64,000 nt of DNA, from assembly GCF_002335805.1 (NCBI RefSeq), contig NZ_NISU01000001.1:256079-320078 (forward strand). The letters run 5' to 3'. Positions 7,879 to 16,391 of the stretch are shown piece by piece. The translations under genes and the position numbers were made by a program. The notes under the pieces were generated by a model. It was given only the letters and a program-made list of their open reading frames with translations, did no database searches and had not been told where the DNA came from. Source of the DNA: Bacillus sp. FJAT-45350. GTDB lineage: Bacteria > Bacillota > Bacilli > Bacillales > NISU01. The first letter of the stretch is position 1; every line of letters starts with the position of its first letter.

Positions 7879-9651
7879 ATGATTATACAAAAACTAAAAA
7901 TTATTGCTGAAATAGCTAATGCTCATCAAGGAGATATAGATACACTTAAGACATTAATTATAGCATCAGCAGAATCCGGTGCAGATGCAGTCAAATTTCA
8001 ATGGTTCAAGTATGACTATCTTGCCACACCTGACTTTAATTGGTATTCAGTTTATAAAAATTTATTTATTAGTGAAGATAATTGGAAGAAAATGCTAAAC
8101 TTAGCAAGGGACGTAGGACTCGAAATCTGGGTTGATATCTTTGACGAATGGGGATTAAAGTTAGCAAATAAACACAGCTCGTTGATCGATGGGATAAAAA
8201 TACCGACTACTATTATTCAAGCAGAAAAGTTAGTTGAAGAAATATTGAAATTAAATAAGCCTATTATGCTAGGAGTTGGAGGCTGGTACGATAAAGAAAT
8301 TGATTCCTTCATTAAACTATTAAAAGACAAGATGATAAATAAGACTAAAATCGTATTAATGCATGGGTTTCAAGGATACCCAACAAAAACAGAAGACGCT
8401 AATTTAAATCGCATAAATTATTTAAAAAATAAATACCAATTGCCAGTTGGTTTTGCAGATCATGAAGATGGGTCTCGTCCACTAGCAATAGATCTCCCTA
8501 TGTATGCAGCATGCATGGGTGCAATTTATATTGAAAAACATATAACGCTTGACCGATCAAAAAAAGGGTATGATTATTATTCATCCTTAGAGCCTGAAGA
8601 GTTTTCTTTAATGGTTAGTAAATTACATCAACTAGAAGTAATACTCGGAGGGACAGAAGTAGGCGAGACCCAAAGAAACTATCTAAAAGATGCTGTGAGA
8701 GTTGTTAGTTCTACAAATATTAAAAAGGGTCAAGTGCTTTCAAGTAATCAAATAGTTTATAAAAGGTGTGAAAGAGAAGATGCACTTATGCCTTGGGATT
8801 TCAAAAAAATGTTACCTTGTATTGCAACGGAAGATATTAGTAAAGATAAACCAGTTCTATCCACTATGATTCGTAAACCGACTATTGTCATTGTTGTCAT
8901 ATGCCGTCTGAAGTCAACGAGGTTACAAAGAAAAGCGCTATTGAAAATTAATGGAATCCCATCAATACAAAGATGTCTTATAAATTGCTTGGCTATCCCG
9001 AATATATCGTCAGTAGTATTGGCAACGTCAGATCTACCAGAGGATGATCCTTTGGAACAATTTTCACTCAGTGGAAGAGTAAAAGTGGTTAGAGGGGACC
9101 CAGAAAATGTAGCTAGAAGAATGATTAAAGCTGTTAAGCTAACAAATGCGGATATCGTATTACGTATAACTGGTGACTGTCCTGCAGTTTCACCTGAGAT
9201 AGTAAGTTTATTAATTGAGGAGCATTTAAAAAGCGGTAAAGACTTTACTACAGCCACAAGTGAGCACGCTATAGGTACTGCTGCTGATGTAATAACAGTA
9301 GAATCACTTAAGAGATTGTTAAATAGGGCAAACAAATTAATTTATACGGAATATTTATCATTTTATTATTATAATAACCCTAGTATTTTTTCAGTCAATT
9401 TAGTTAAATTACCAGAAAAATACCAATTTCCTAATTGGCGTTTGACATTGGATGAAGTATTAGACCTAGAAATGTTTGAAGCTTTATATAAAGGATTAGA
9501 ACTTGGAGAAGAACCTTTATATTTCGAATTATTAAGGAACTATCTAATATATCATCCAGAAATAATAAAACTCAATGAAAACGTCTCACTATTGTGGAAG
9601 GATAATGTAAAAAAAATGAAAGAAATTAATCGAGCTACAATCTTGGAATAA
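7879..9651 (+). CDS. Fusion: NeuB-like nonulosonate synthase + SpsF-like cytidylyltransferase
   Basis: Two enzymes that are separate in B. subtilis (SpsE, SpsF) are joined. Residues 1-255 form a NeuB-type TIM barrel (IIAEIANAHQGD, ADAVKFQWFK, IYIEKHITLDR), which condenses PEP with a sugar. Residues ~270-330 resemble the SAF (antifreeze-like) lid. From ~335 on is an SpsF/COG1861 nucleotidyltransferase (CRLKSTRLQRKAL, LRITGDCPAVSP), expected to form a CMP-nonulosonate and so fill the PseF role. The NeuB part is unusual: YPTK replaces the common YPTP and FADHEDG replaces SDHT-G. Start ATG 7879; TTG 7876 touches the ribosome site. Confidence 0.82.
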   Translation: MIIQKLKIIAEIANAHQGDIDTLKTLIIASAESGADAVKFQWFKYDYLATPDFNWYSVYKNLFISEDNWKKMLNLARDVGLEIWVDIFDEWGLKLANKHSSLIDGIKIPTTIIQAEKLVEEILKLNKPIMLGVGGWYDKEIDSFIKLLKDKMINKTKIVLMHGFQGYPTKTEDANLNRINYLKNKYQLPVGFADHEDGSRPLAIDLPMYAACMGAIYIEKHITLDRSKKGYDYYSSLEPEEFSLMVSKLHQLEVILGGTEVGETQRNYLKDAVRVVSSTNIKKGQVLSSNQIVYKRCEREDALMPWDFKKMLPCIATEDISKDKPVLSTMIRKPTIVIVVICRLKSTRLQRKALLKINGIPSIQRCLINCLAIPNISSVVLATSDLPEDDPLEQFSLSGRVKVVRGDPENVARRMIKAVKLTNADIVLRITGDCPAVSPEIVSLLIEEHLKSGKDFTTATSEHAIGTAADVITVESLKRLLNRANKLIYTEYLSFYYYNNPSIFSVNLVKLPEKYQFPNWRLTLDEVLDLEMFEALYKGLELGEEPLYFELLRNYLIYHPEIIKLNENVSLLWKDNVKKMKEINRATILE

Positions 9652-9669
9652 AAAAAGGAGATTTTGCAC

Positions 9670-11334
9670 TTGAACATATTTATTAGAGTTGATTCTTCTT
9701 TTGAAATTGGTACTGGTCATGTCATGCGTTGTCTTGCACTTGCGGAAGAATTAAAACAAAATGGAGCAAAAGTCTCTTTTATTAGCCGGAGATTTCAAGG
9801 AAACCTTCTCCACTTTATACGAGAAACAGGGTTCAAGGTTTGTGCGTTACCACCTCCAAAACAAAGTCTCTTTCATTTAGATAATGAAGTAAAACATTCT
9901 CATTGGCTTGGAGTTGCTTGGAAAACAGATGTTGCTCAAACTAAAAAAAAATTAGAAAAGTCCAAACATATAGACTGGTTAATTATTGATCACTATTCAA
10001 TTGATAAAAAGTGGGAAAGTGAAATACGACCTTATGTAAGTAATATCATGGTTATTGACGATTTAGCAGATCGGCCACATGAGTGTGAATTGTTGTTAGA
10101 TCAAAACCTCTTTCAGGATATGGAAAAACGGTACGAAGAATTGGTACCGAAAAAGTCAAAGAAGTTATTGGGACCGAAGTATGCACTATTACGTAAGGAA
10201 TTTAGAGAGGCAAAAAATCATGTGAAGGTGCGAGACGGAACTGTGAAGAGAGTAATGATTTTTTTTGGAGGAAGTGATCCAACTAACGAAACAACGAAAT
10301 GCTTAAAAGCTATTGAACTATTAAATCGAAGTGACATTATTTTTGACGTAGTGGTTGGAAGTACAAATCTGAAAAAAGAAGAAGTAAAACAAATGTGTGC
10401 AGTACTACCTAACGTAAATTATCACTGCCAGATTAATTATATGGCTAATTTAATGCTAAGAGCCGATATAGCGATTGGTGCGGGAGGGAGTACTATATGG
10501 GAGAGGTGTTATTTAGCTTTACCCACAATAACCATAATTACTGCTTTAAATCAAGTAGAGGTAGTGTCTGCTGCAGAAGAAGTCGGGATAGTTTGTAATT
10601 TAGGTTATAGTAATATCGTAGATTCAATAGAAATTGTTAGGAAATTAAAGTGTTTAATAAATAATCCAGAGAAAGTAAAGGAGATGTCTAAAAACTCCTT
10701 GTTACAAACTGGAGAAAAGTCAAAAATGGATGCCCTAACGCAGTCCATTATTTGGGAGAGTACATCAATGATTGACTTAAGGAACTTTAGCATAAAGGAC
10801 ATTCAGGAGGATCAATTGGACTTGGTTCGAAACTGGAGAAACTCTGATGCAATACAACCTTATATGTATACCGATCACAAGATTACAGAGCTCGAACATA
10901 AAGAATGGTTTAATAAAGTTAATAAAGATGAAAGTACAATAGTGAAACTCATTTATTATCTTAATAAACCAATAGGATTGGCGAATTTTTCTAATATTAA
11001 TAAAAATAATAATACATGTAATTGGGGGTTTTATATAGGGGCACAGAATGCACCAATTGGTTCAGGTACTATATTAGGTTTGTTGGCTTTGGAATATATT
11101 TTTAAAAAAGTTGGTATGAGAAAGGTATGTGGAGAAGTATTAGAATTTAATCATACTAGTTTAAATTTTCATAAGAAGCTAGGGTTTGAAGAAGAAGGAA
11201 GATTTGTTAAACATGTTGTAAAAGATGGTGAATATATAGATGTAATTGCATTAGCTCTTTTTATTGATAAATGGTCAGCAGTAAAAAAAAATTTATTGTT
11301 TAAATATAGAGGTGAAGCGAATGAAGGAACTTAA
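9670..11334 (+). CDS. Fusion PseG-PseH: UDP-sugar hydrolase + amino-sugar N-acetyltransferase
   Basis: The N-terminal ~350 residues are PseG-like: RVDSSFEIGTGHVMRCLALA at the start, FFGGSDPTNET in mid-domain and GAGGSTIWERCYLALPTIT at the nucleotide site. This GT-B-like hydrolase removes UDP from the bis-acetamido sugar. From about residue 365 (MIDLRNFSIKDIQEDQLDLV) a GNAT domain of the PseH type begins (VRNWRNSDAIQPYMYTDHKI, KKVGMRKVCGEVLEFN), which N-acetylates the 4-amino group. The two act in consecutive steps (H then G). TTG 9670 is favoured over TTG 9664 on ribosome-site spacing (AAGGAG 9655-9660). Confidence 0.85.
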   Translation: MNIFIRVDSSFEIGTGHVMRCLALAEELKQNGAKVSFISRRFQGNLLHFIRETGFKVCALPPPKQSLFHLDNEVKHSHWLGVAWKTDVAQTKKKLEKSKHIDWLIIDHYSIDKKWESEIRPYVSNIMVIDDLADRPHECELLLDQNLFQDMEKRYEELVPKKSKKLLGPKYALLRKEFREAKNHVKVRDGTVKRVMIFFGGSDPTNETTKCLKAIELLNRSDIIFDVVVGSTNLKKEEVKQMCAVLPNVNYHCQINYMANLMLRADIAIGAGGSTIWERCYLALPTITIITALNQVEVVSAAEEVGIVCNLGYSNIVDSIEIVRKLKCLINNPEKVKEMSKNSLLQTGEKSKMDALTQSIIWESTSMIDLRNFSIKDIQEDQLDLVRNWRNSDAIQPYMYTDHKITELEHKEWFNKVNKDESTIVKLIYYLNKPIGLANFSNINKNNNTCNWGFYIGAQNAPIGSGTILGLLALEYIFKKVGMRKVCGEVLEFNHTSLNFHKKLGFEEEGRFVKHVVKDGEYIDVIALALFIDKWSAVKKNLLFKYRGEANEGT

Positions 11335-12370
11335 TATTTGCGGGAAAGAAATTGGTAGAAAGCACAGCCCTTTTATTATTGCTGAAATGTCAGGCAACCA
11401 TAATCAATCATTAGAGCGTGCGCTTGAAATTGTAGAAGCTGCAGCTAAAGCAGGAGCCAATGCAATAAAAATTCAAACTTATACAGCTGATACAATGACT
11501 ATAAATCTCTCGCAAGGCGACTTTACATTAAGTGATTCTAAAAGTCTATGGAAAAATAAGTCTTTATATAAATTATATCAAGAAGCATATACTCCCTGGG
11601 AGTGGCATCAACAAATTTTTACACGATGCAAGGAACTAGGCCTTATAGGGTTTAGCAGCCCATTTGATCAAAGTGCTGTTGATTTTCTTGAATCAATAGA
11701 TGTACCTTGCTATAAGATTGCATCGTTTGAAAATAATGATTTGTCGCTAATACGTAAAGTTGCGAAAACAGGTAAACCATTAATTATTTCGACAGGGATG
11801 GCTACAATTGCTGAGCTTGATGAAACTGTAAGAACCGTAAGAAAGTATGGGTGTAAAGAGTTAATATTATTAAAATGCACGAGTACGTACCCAGCTACTC
11901 CAGAAAATACAAATATAACAACCATTCCACATATGAGAGAGTTATTTCAATGTGAGGTAGGATTATCAGATCACACTTTAGGAATAGGTACATCAGTAGC
12001 AAGTGTTGCCTTAGGGGCAACAGTAATTGAAAAGCACTTTACGTTATCCCGAGTAGATGGAGGAGTTGATGCACCCTTCTCGATGGAGCCGGATGAAATG
12101 AAAGCATTGGTAGATGAATCGAATCGGGCTTGGCAAGCTCTTGGTCAAGTATACTATGGTCCAACAGATATTGAAAAATCAAGTATTAAGTTTAGGAGAT
12201 CACTTTATGTTACGGAAAATATGAAGAAAGGAGATATATTTACAGAACAAAATGTCAGAGTAATACGTCCAGGTAATGGACTGCCTCCTAAATATTATGA
12301 GGTTATATTAGGTAAAAAAGCTAATCAGGATATAAAAAAGGGAACAGCTTTCAGTTGGCAATTGATTTAA
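11321..12370 (+). CDS. pseI: PseI pseudaminic acid synthase
   Basis: Condenses PEP with 2,4-diacetamido-2,4,6-trideoxy-altrose to make pseudaminic acid. The opening GKEIGRKHSPFIIAEMSGNHNQSLERAL, the YPATPENTNITTIPHM segment and GLSDHTLGIGTSVASVALGA are characteristic of PseI rather than NeuB. A C-terminal SAF domain (SLYVTENMKKGDIFTEQNVRVIRPG) completes it; 349 residues is the usual length. ATG 11321 is set by GAGGTGA and overlaps the end of the PseG-PseH gene by 14 bases. With the neighbouring genes, all pseudaminate steps are covered. Confidence 0.9.
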   Translation: MKELNICGKEIGRKHSPFIIAEMSGNHNQSLERALEIVEAAAKAGANAIKIQTYTADTMTINLSQGDFTLSDSKSLWKNKSLYKLYQEAYTPWEWHQQIFTRCKELGLIGFSSPFDQSAVDFLESIDVPCYKIASFENNDLSLIRKVAKTGKPLIISTGMATIAELDETVRTVRKYGCKELILLKCTSTYPATPENTNITTIPHMRELFQCEVGLSDHTLGIGTSVASVALGATVIEKHFTLSRVDGGVDAPFSMEPDEMKALVDESNRAWQALGQVYYGPTDIEKSSIKFRRSLYVTENMKKGDIFTEQNVRVIRPGNGLPPKYYEVILGKKANQDIKKGTAFSWQLI

Positions 12371-12491
12371 TAGTCCACCAATGTGTATATCTAGAAATAG
12401 TTAGATAGACTTACACTAATATTTAAGGGTTTATATAAGGAAACAGAAATGTTTATGAACCATTTCTAATTTTAATAGAATTATAAGGAGG

Positions 12492-13964
12492 GTGACTGCT
12501 ATAGGTGAATATGAAAATTATGATGAGTATTACCGTCATTATATGTCTTTATTCTTGGAATTTATAGACGATTTCAAAGGATTATCTTATATGGGCATTC
12601 TATTACCGCTTTTAAGCAAATTTGAACTTTATATTAATGAAGATGTAAGAAAAAAGGTGATCCGACCATCATATAGAAGAACTTTGAAAAGACAAATTTA
12701 TAGGAATGAACAGATACAACAAGGATTTGACCATTATATAAACCTTATGAAGAGTAAACCACCAAAGTCAATTAAGAAAGGCGGAAAAATCTTACTATAC
12801 CCAGTTGCTCTTCGTTTCCCAGAAGAGATAATGAGGAAATTTAATCCTAGTAAGACTATTATTCTTACACCAAACCAAAACGGAATTTACTACGGAATAC
12901 CTATACATTCATTAACAGACTATACAAATAATAAGGATCATTTAGTTAAGAGTATTATGACAAGGGCAGAAATATTATTTGCCTATTATCAGAAGCATCC
13001 AATCTATAGTGATGCTCATTTTCAAAGAAAGTTTTTTGAAGATATTCCAAATATGATTCACAGTATTAAGGCAATTAATAATTATTTTAATGAGAAGCCG
13101 ATTTCGTGCGTGATAGTAGGAGCAACATCTATTATCGAAAGTAGTATATTAGCCCTTTTAGCTGCTTCAAGAGGTATTCCAAGTATTTGCATGCAACATG
13201 GTTTATTAATGTGTAAACAACATAGTACATTTCTTCCTGTATTAGCAACCAAACAGGCTGTATATGGTCAGTATGAAAAAGACCTATACACACAATATGG
13301 AGTTTCAGAAGAAAATATTGAAATCACTGGGCATCCACGCTTTGATAAAATAAATTCGAATCCTTCAATTACAAAAGAACATTTTCTAGACCAACTAAAG
13401 ATTGATAAAGACAAAAAATCTATTTTGATTACTACTCAGCCTTCTTCAGATTATTTATCTCATCCTACATTTGAATCTTCTCCATATTGGAACACATATA
13501 TTGATATATTAGCGAAAGACCCTAATATTGAAATAATTATAAAACCTCATCCATATGAATATCAATTTAATACATTATTTTATTATAAGAAATATAGTCA
13601 ATTATATAATTCAGTTAAGGTTGTTGATCAGGAAATTGATTTATATAGCATTTTTCATCATGTAGATTTAATTTCAATGGCAGGATCAACTACAGGGCTA
13701 GAAGGGTTAATTGCCAATAAACCAGTAGTCTGTTTATCCTATAATCAGAAATTTTGGTCAAATAGAGATTATTATGAAAGATTAGGTGATTTCAACCACT
13801 TAGATTCTGAGGCCGCTGCAATTTTTACAAAAAGGATCCTTTATAATGAAAGCATGCAGCAGAAAATGATTGAGTCTAGAAAAATATTTTTGAACTACGC
13901 ATATCCAAATAAGTATGCTATAGATAAGTTATTTGACTTAATAAATAAACTCACTGAAATATGA
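12492..13964 (+). CDS. Second SpsB-like GT-B family transferase
   Basis: Paralogue of the 2857-4260 protein, sharing SCVIVGAT, GIPSICMQHG, KQAVYGQYEKDLY, GHPRFD and IIKPHPYE at the same places. It may add another polyol-phosphate or sugar in the same glycan. The start is unclear. GTG 12492 follows AAGGAGG (12485-12491) with no spacing, ATG 12543 would remove conserved residues (DEYYRHYMSLFLEFI aligns to the other copy), and the only well-spaced in-frame codon is ATA 12501. Coordinates given use the GTG. Confidence 0.72.
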   Translation: MTAIGEYENYDEYYRHYMSLFLEFIDDFKGLSYMGILLPLLSKFELYINEDVRKKVIRPSYRRTLKRQIYRNEQIQQGFDHYINLMKSKPPKSIKKGGKILLYPVALRFPEEIMRKFNPSKTIILTPNQNGIYYGIPIHSLTDYTNNKDHLVKSIMTRAEILFAYYQKHPIYSDAHFQRKFFEDIPNMIHSIKAINNYFNEKPISCVIVGATSIIESSILALLAASRGIPSICMQHGLLMCKQHSTFLPVLATKQAVYGQYEKDLYTQYGVSEENIEITGHPRFDKINSNPSITKEHFLDQLKIDKDKKSILITTQPSSDYLSHPTFESSPYWNTYIDILAKDPNIEIIIKPHPYEYQFNTLFYYKKYSQLYNSVKVVDQEIDLYSIFHHVDLISMAGSTTGLEGLIANKPVVCLSYNQKFWSNRDYYERLGDFNHLDSEAAAIFTKRILYNESMQQKMIESRKIFLNYAYPNKYAIDKLFDLINKLTEI

Positions 13965-14240
13965 GTAAAACATAAAAGTAACCATGTTGCCTTGGAAGGA
14001 CTCTTAAAAATTGAAAATATAGAGAATTACACTGTCTATGAAATAGTCCTTCACTTAAATGCATATAAATCTTATAAACTAAATCTTATAAATCTTATAC
14101 TAGGCATTCATAGCAATTGATGTATTGATATTTATAGCAAAGAAACACAAAAAATCCTTAAAGAGAAAAAGGCAATTCAACTTTCAAAAGATAATTTACT
14201 TTTTATTTTGGATTGGAGAGGTAATCCTAAAGAAGAACTA
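13965..14240. other. Degenerate AT-rich stretch beside the group II intron remnant
   Basis: No intact gene. A short open stretch reading NLLFILDWRGNPKEEL near 14190-14240 could be an old coding fragment, but I do not recognise it. It forms the flank of the intron 3' end. Confidence 0.3.
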
Positions 14241-14600
14241 AATAGAGTAGGGTACCCACTTACGTGGCTATCCCCTCATCAAACCGTACATTCCCTACTA
14301 AGGCATACGGGTTACCAATGTGTTACTTGTATTATTTATTAGTTGCTAACCCTTTGGCAAATTTTATATATCGAGTTCGGTCGGGAGAGCAATATTTCTC
14401 TCCTTTTTCTTTTGCTCTTAGAATCGCTCTTCCCTGTTGTTTCTTCTGTTTTTCCTTCATGTATCTTAGATAATTTGCGAGTAAAGGACTGATAACACCA
14501 CACTGAGGAGTGTCAGAATCGACTTGATGATATTTCCCTTCTTCCATGTAGCCAACTTCATATCATATTTAGCGATGTACCAGGTTCTTACTTCCGTACT
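14241..14600 (-). mobile_element. 3' remnant of a group II intron (domains V/VI plus RT fragment)
   Basis: On the minus strand, 14332-14547 encodes a reverse-transcriptase scrap containing TPQCGVISPLLAN, the conserved RT block (normally TPQGGVISPLLANI); the rest of the maturase is lost by deletion. Downstream, about 14281-14314 reads as a domain V-like hairpin (CCGTATGCC...TGTACGG), and then TGATGAGGGGATAGCCACGT...CCTACTCTATT resembles domain VI and the usual intron 3' end (CTACTCTA). The catalytic-start AGC of domain V appears changed, so splicing is unlikely. Boundaries are approximate. Confidence 0.75.
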
Positions 14601-14647
14601 ATGAGAGCGTCTGATTTCTCTATTCATGATAATAATTTCTGTTTACA

Positions 14648-14910
14648 TTATAATAACCTATCCGACTTTCCTGAAATACCAAGGCTATCTATTTTCTCTG
14701 AAAGACCCTCAGAGATATTCATCTCTTCCTTGCCAGTTGACACAAGGATTTTATATTATTTATCAGTGATTTTGCTAAGTGAGATTCCTTATTTTTAAAC
14801 TTCTGTAATTTTATTTTACAGTACCTACTTAAACGCTTTTCATATTCTTTTATTCCTTCAAGGTAAAACTTTTCTATTTTGTCACCTACTATATAAACTT
14901 TAAAGTTCAA
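14648..14910 (-). pseudogene. Broken rlmH-like rRNA methyltransferase gene
   Basis: The minus-strand ORF from ATG 14910 starts MNFKVYIVGDKIEKFYLEGI then YEKRLSRYCKIKL, the N-terminus of RlmH (23S rRNA pseudouridine-1915 methyltransferase). The family-like text continues in the +1 frame (KITDK-stop-YKILVSTGKEEM, then LSEKIDSLGISGKSD) and then ends, so there is at least one frameshift, a nonsense codon and loss of the SAM-binding C-terminus. It is probably a non-functional second copy; the true rlmH should be elsewhere. Confidence 0.72.
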
Positions 14911-15070
14911 TCGAATAAACTCTATAACTTATTTCGATAAAGGGCCGTTATCTTTAATATACAGGAGAAATATTTGTAGTAAATGGTTTAATTGAATTAG
15001 AGATTTTTTTAAGAATTAGACAATTTATGTTTTAATTCTTATTTTTTCCTAATACCTGATAAACGCACAA

Positions 15071-15098
15071 ACATGTAATATATAGAAATCATATTAAT
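15071..15098 (+). promoter_or_regulatory. Weak sigma-K-like promoter
   Basis: AC at 15071-15072, 17-base spacer, CATATTAAT at 15090-15098. The last two bases are AT instead of TA, so the match is imperfect, but it is 28 bases before the start of a putative surface protein. Confidence 0.3.
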
Positions 15099-15126
15099 AA
15101 GTAAGCATTTACTGGAGGGAATGCAG

Positions 15127-15687
15127 ATGCCAAATTTTAATATTTTTAACTCCAAAAATGACCCATTAAATGTATTTCTAATAAATACATCAGGTTCACC
15201 AATTTTTACACTTCCTGTTGCTGAGCTCGAACATCCTACAGTAGTGGTTCCAATAGAGGAATTAGCAACTGAAAATGGGTTGCTATTTGCTGGTTCAACA
15301 GGAGCAATTAGCGTTCCAGCTAATGGTTTTTTAACTTTGCAATTAACAAATCCAGCTGGAGCTGCGAGAGTACTAGTTTTCTCAAGGTTATCTGGTGGAG
15401 CAACAGTTAATACAAGGATTTCAATTCTACGAAATGGTACTTTTACAGCGGCTGGAACAACTATTACACCGCGAAACACAAACTTTAGTTCTCCTGATAA
15501 TAGTGTATGGACTGCTAAATTTATTTCACAAGCTAGTGACCCCACCGTTGGAGGAGTATTTGTGATTGAATATTCGGGTCGAATTAGAATAAACCCAAAC
15601 ACAACTATGCTAGTAAGAATGGCAAATAATACAAACAAAACAAATCTATTATCACTCAATTTTTCCTATTGGCAAGAAAGTATATAA
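15127..15687 (+). CDS. Putative beta-rich spore-surface protein, MPNF-type N-terminus
   Basis: 186 residues, no signal peptide or membrane segment, rich in T, N, S and beta-branched residues, without cysteine or lysine-rich parts. It starts MPNFNIFNS, as does the DUF6385-type protein at 19294 (MPNFSTFNL), hinting at a shared assembly tag. The body (NGFLTLQLTNPAGAARVL, RISILRNGTFTAAGT) looks like a beta-sandwich. ATG 15127 is chosen because GGAGGG (15114-15119) abuts ATG 15121. Function unknown; a structural or glycan-acceptor role at the spore surface is inferred from neighbours. Confidence 0.7.
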   Translation: MPNFNIFNSKNDPLNVFLINTSGSPIFTLPVAELEHPTVVVPIEELATENGLLFAGSTGAISVPANGFLTLQLTNPAGAARVLVFSRLSGGATVNTRISILRNGTFTAAGTTITPRNTNFSSPDNSVWTAKFISQASDPTVGGVFVIEYSGRIRINPNTTMLVRMANNTNKTNLLSLNFSYWQESI

Positions 15688-15758
15688 ATTTTCATCTTAT
15701 AAATGAAAATAGTAGGTGTGATTAAAAAACGGGATTCTTAAGGTGGTCAGTGGCTACC

Positions 15759-15989
15759 TTATCCTTTTAATAGGGCTTCAATTTTGTGTCCAGAGAAGAC
15801 AGATTGCGTGTAGGAACATAAGATAATTTTAAGCATCATGCGTGGATGATAGGTAGGACAACCCTCATTTCGAAGAAATGGTACAAAGGCTTCATTAGGG
15901 ATACTTTCAACTAAATGATGGACATGGAAGGCAATATCATTATTTTGTAATTTCACTTCTAAATCTAAAGGTAAAACTACTTGATTCAT
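15759..15989 (-). pseudogene. IS1182-family transposase, N-terminal fragment
   Basis: Encodes only the first ~75 residues of an IS1182 transposase (QVVLPLDLEVKLQNNDIAFH, then PRMMLKIILCSYTQSVFSGH, then KIEALLKG), against ~450-550 for the whole protein. The similarity stops abruptly, so the element is truncated and inactive. Inverted AAGGACC/GGTCCTT segments at about 16006-16068 upstream may be part of its end. Confidence 0.82.
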
Positions 15990-16091
15990 GTATAATTTCT
16001 AAACATAAGGACCCTTTTTTCAGATGAAATTTTGTGTGGAAACTATATTTTATCAGAAGTGGTCCTTATTTTTATTCAAAAAATAATCAAA

Positions 16092-16162
16092 GCCGGTGAA
16101 ATTTACTCGTCGTAAATTTCACCGGCCTTTTCATCTCAGAGGTGGGTTTTGTCCCAGCCTCT
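16092..16162. terminator. Two consecutive hairpins, probable terminators
   Basis: First hairpin: arms 16092-16106 and 16112-16126, perfect 15-base stem, followed by TTTTC. Second: CAGAGG-TGGG/TCCC-CCTCTG, about 16137-16163. The rest of 16165-16391 shows no gene. Confidence 0.7.
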
Positions 16163-16391
16163 GATACAATAAATTAATTTTCGAGAAGCTTTCTTATTAG
16201 TGGGAAGGGGTAACATTAGGAAAAAATACTTTTACGTTTAAGGCTAAAGGTTGGAGCAAACTAGATTTAAAGTTGAACCTGTAATAGTATAATAACTTAT
16301 CAATCATTTGTCACAGGTAAATCAAAATTATATAGAAAAATTAAAGCCACAATCTCTAGACTTTGAAAGCTCTTAGAGATTGCGAGGTTGA

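Noticed and set aside
8757-9335. 192-codon minus-strand ORF
   Set aside because: Entirely inside the nonulosonate synthase fusion, whose motifs are clear; no ribosome site.
14264-14798. Two plus-strand ORFs of 65-69 codons
   Set aside because: They are antisense to the group II intron and rlmH remnants and have no family features.
15039-15659. 206-codon minus-strand ORF opposite the MPNF protein gene
   Set aside because: The plus-strand gene has a ribosome site and protein-like composition; the minus ORF does not.
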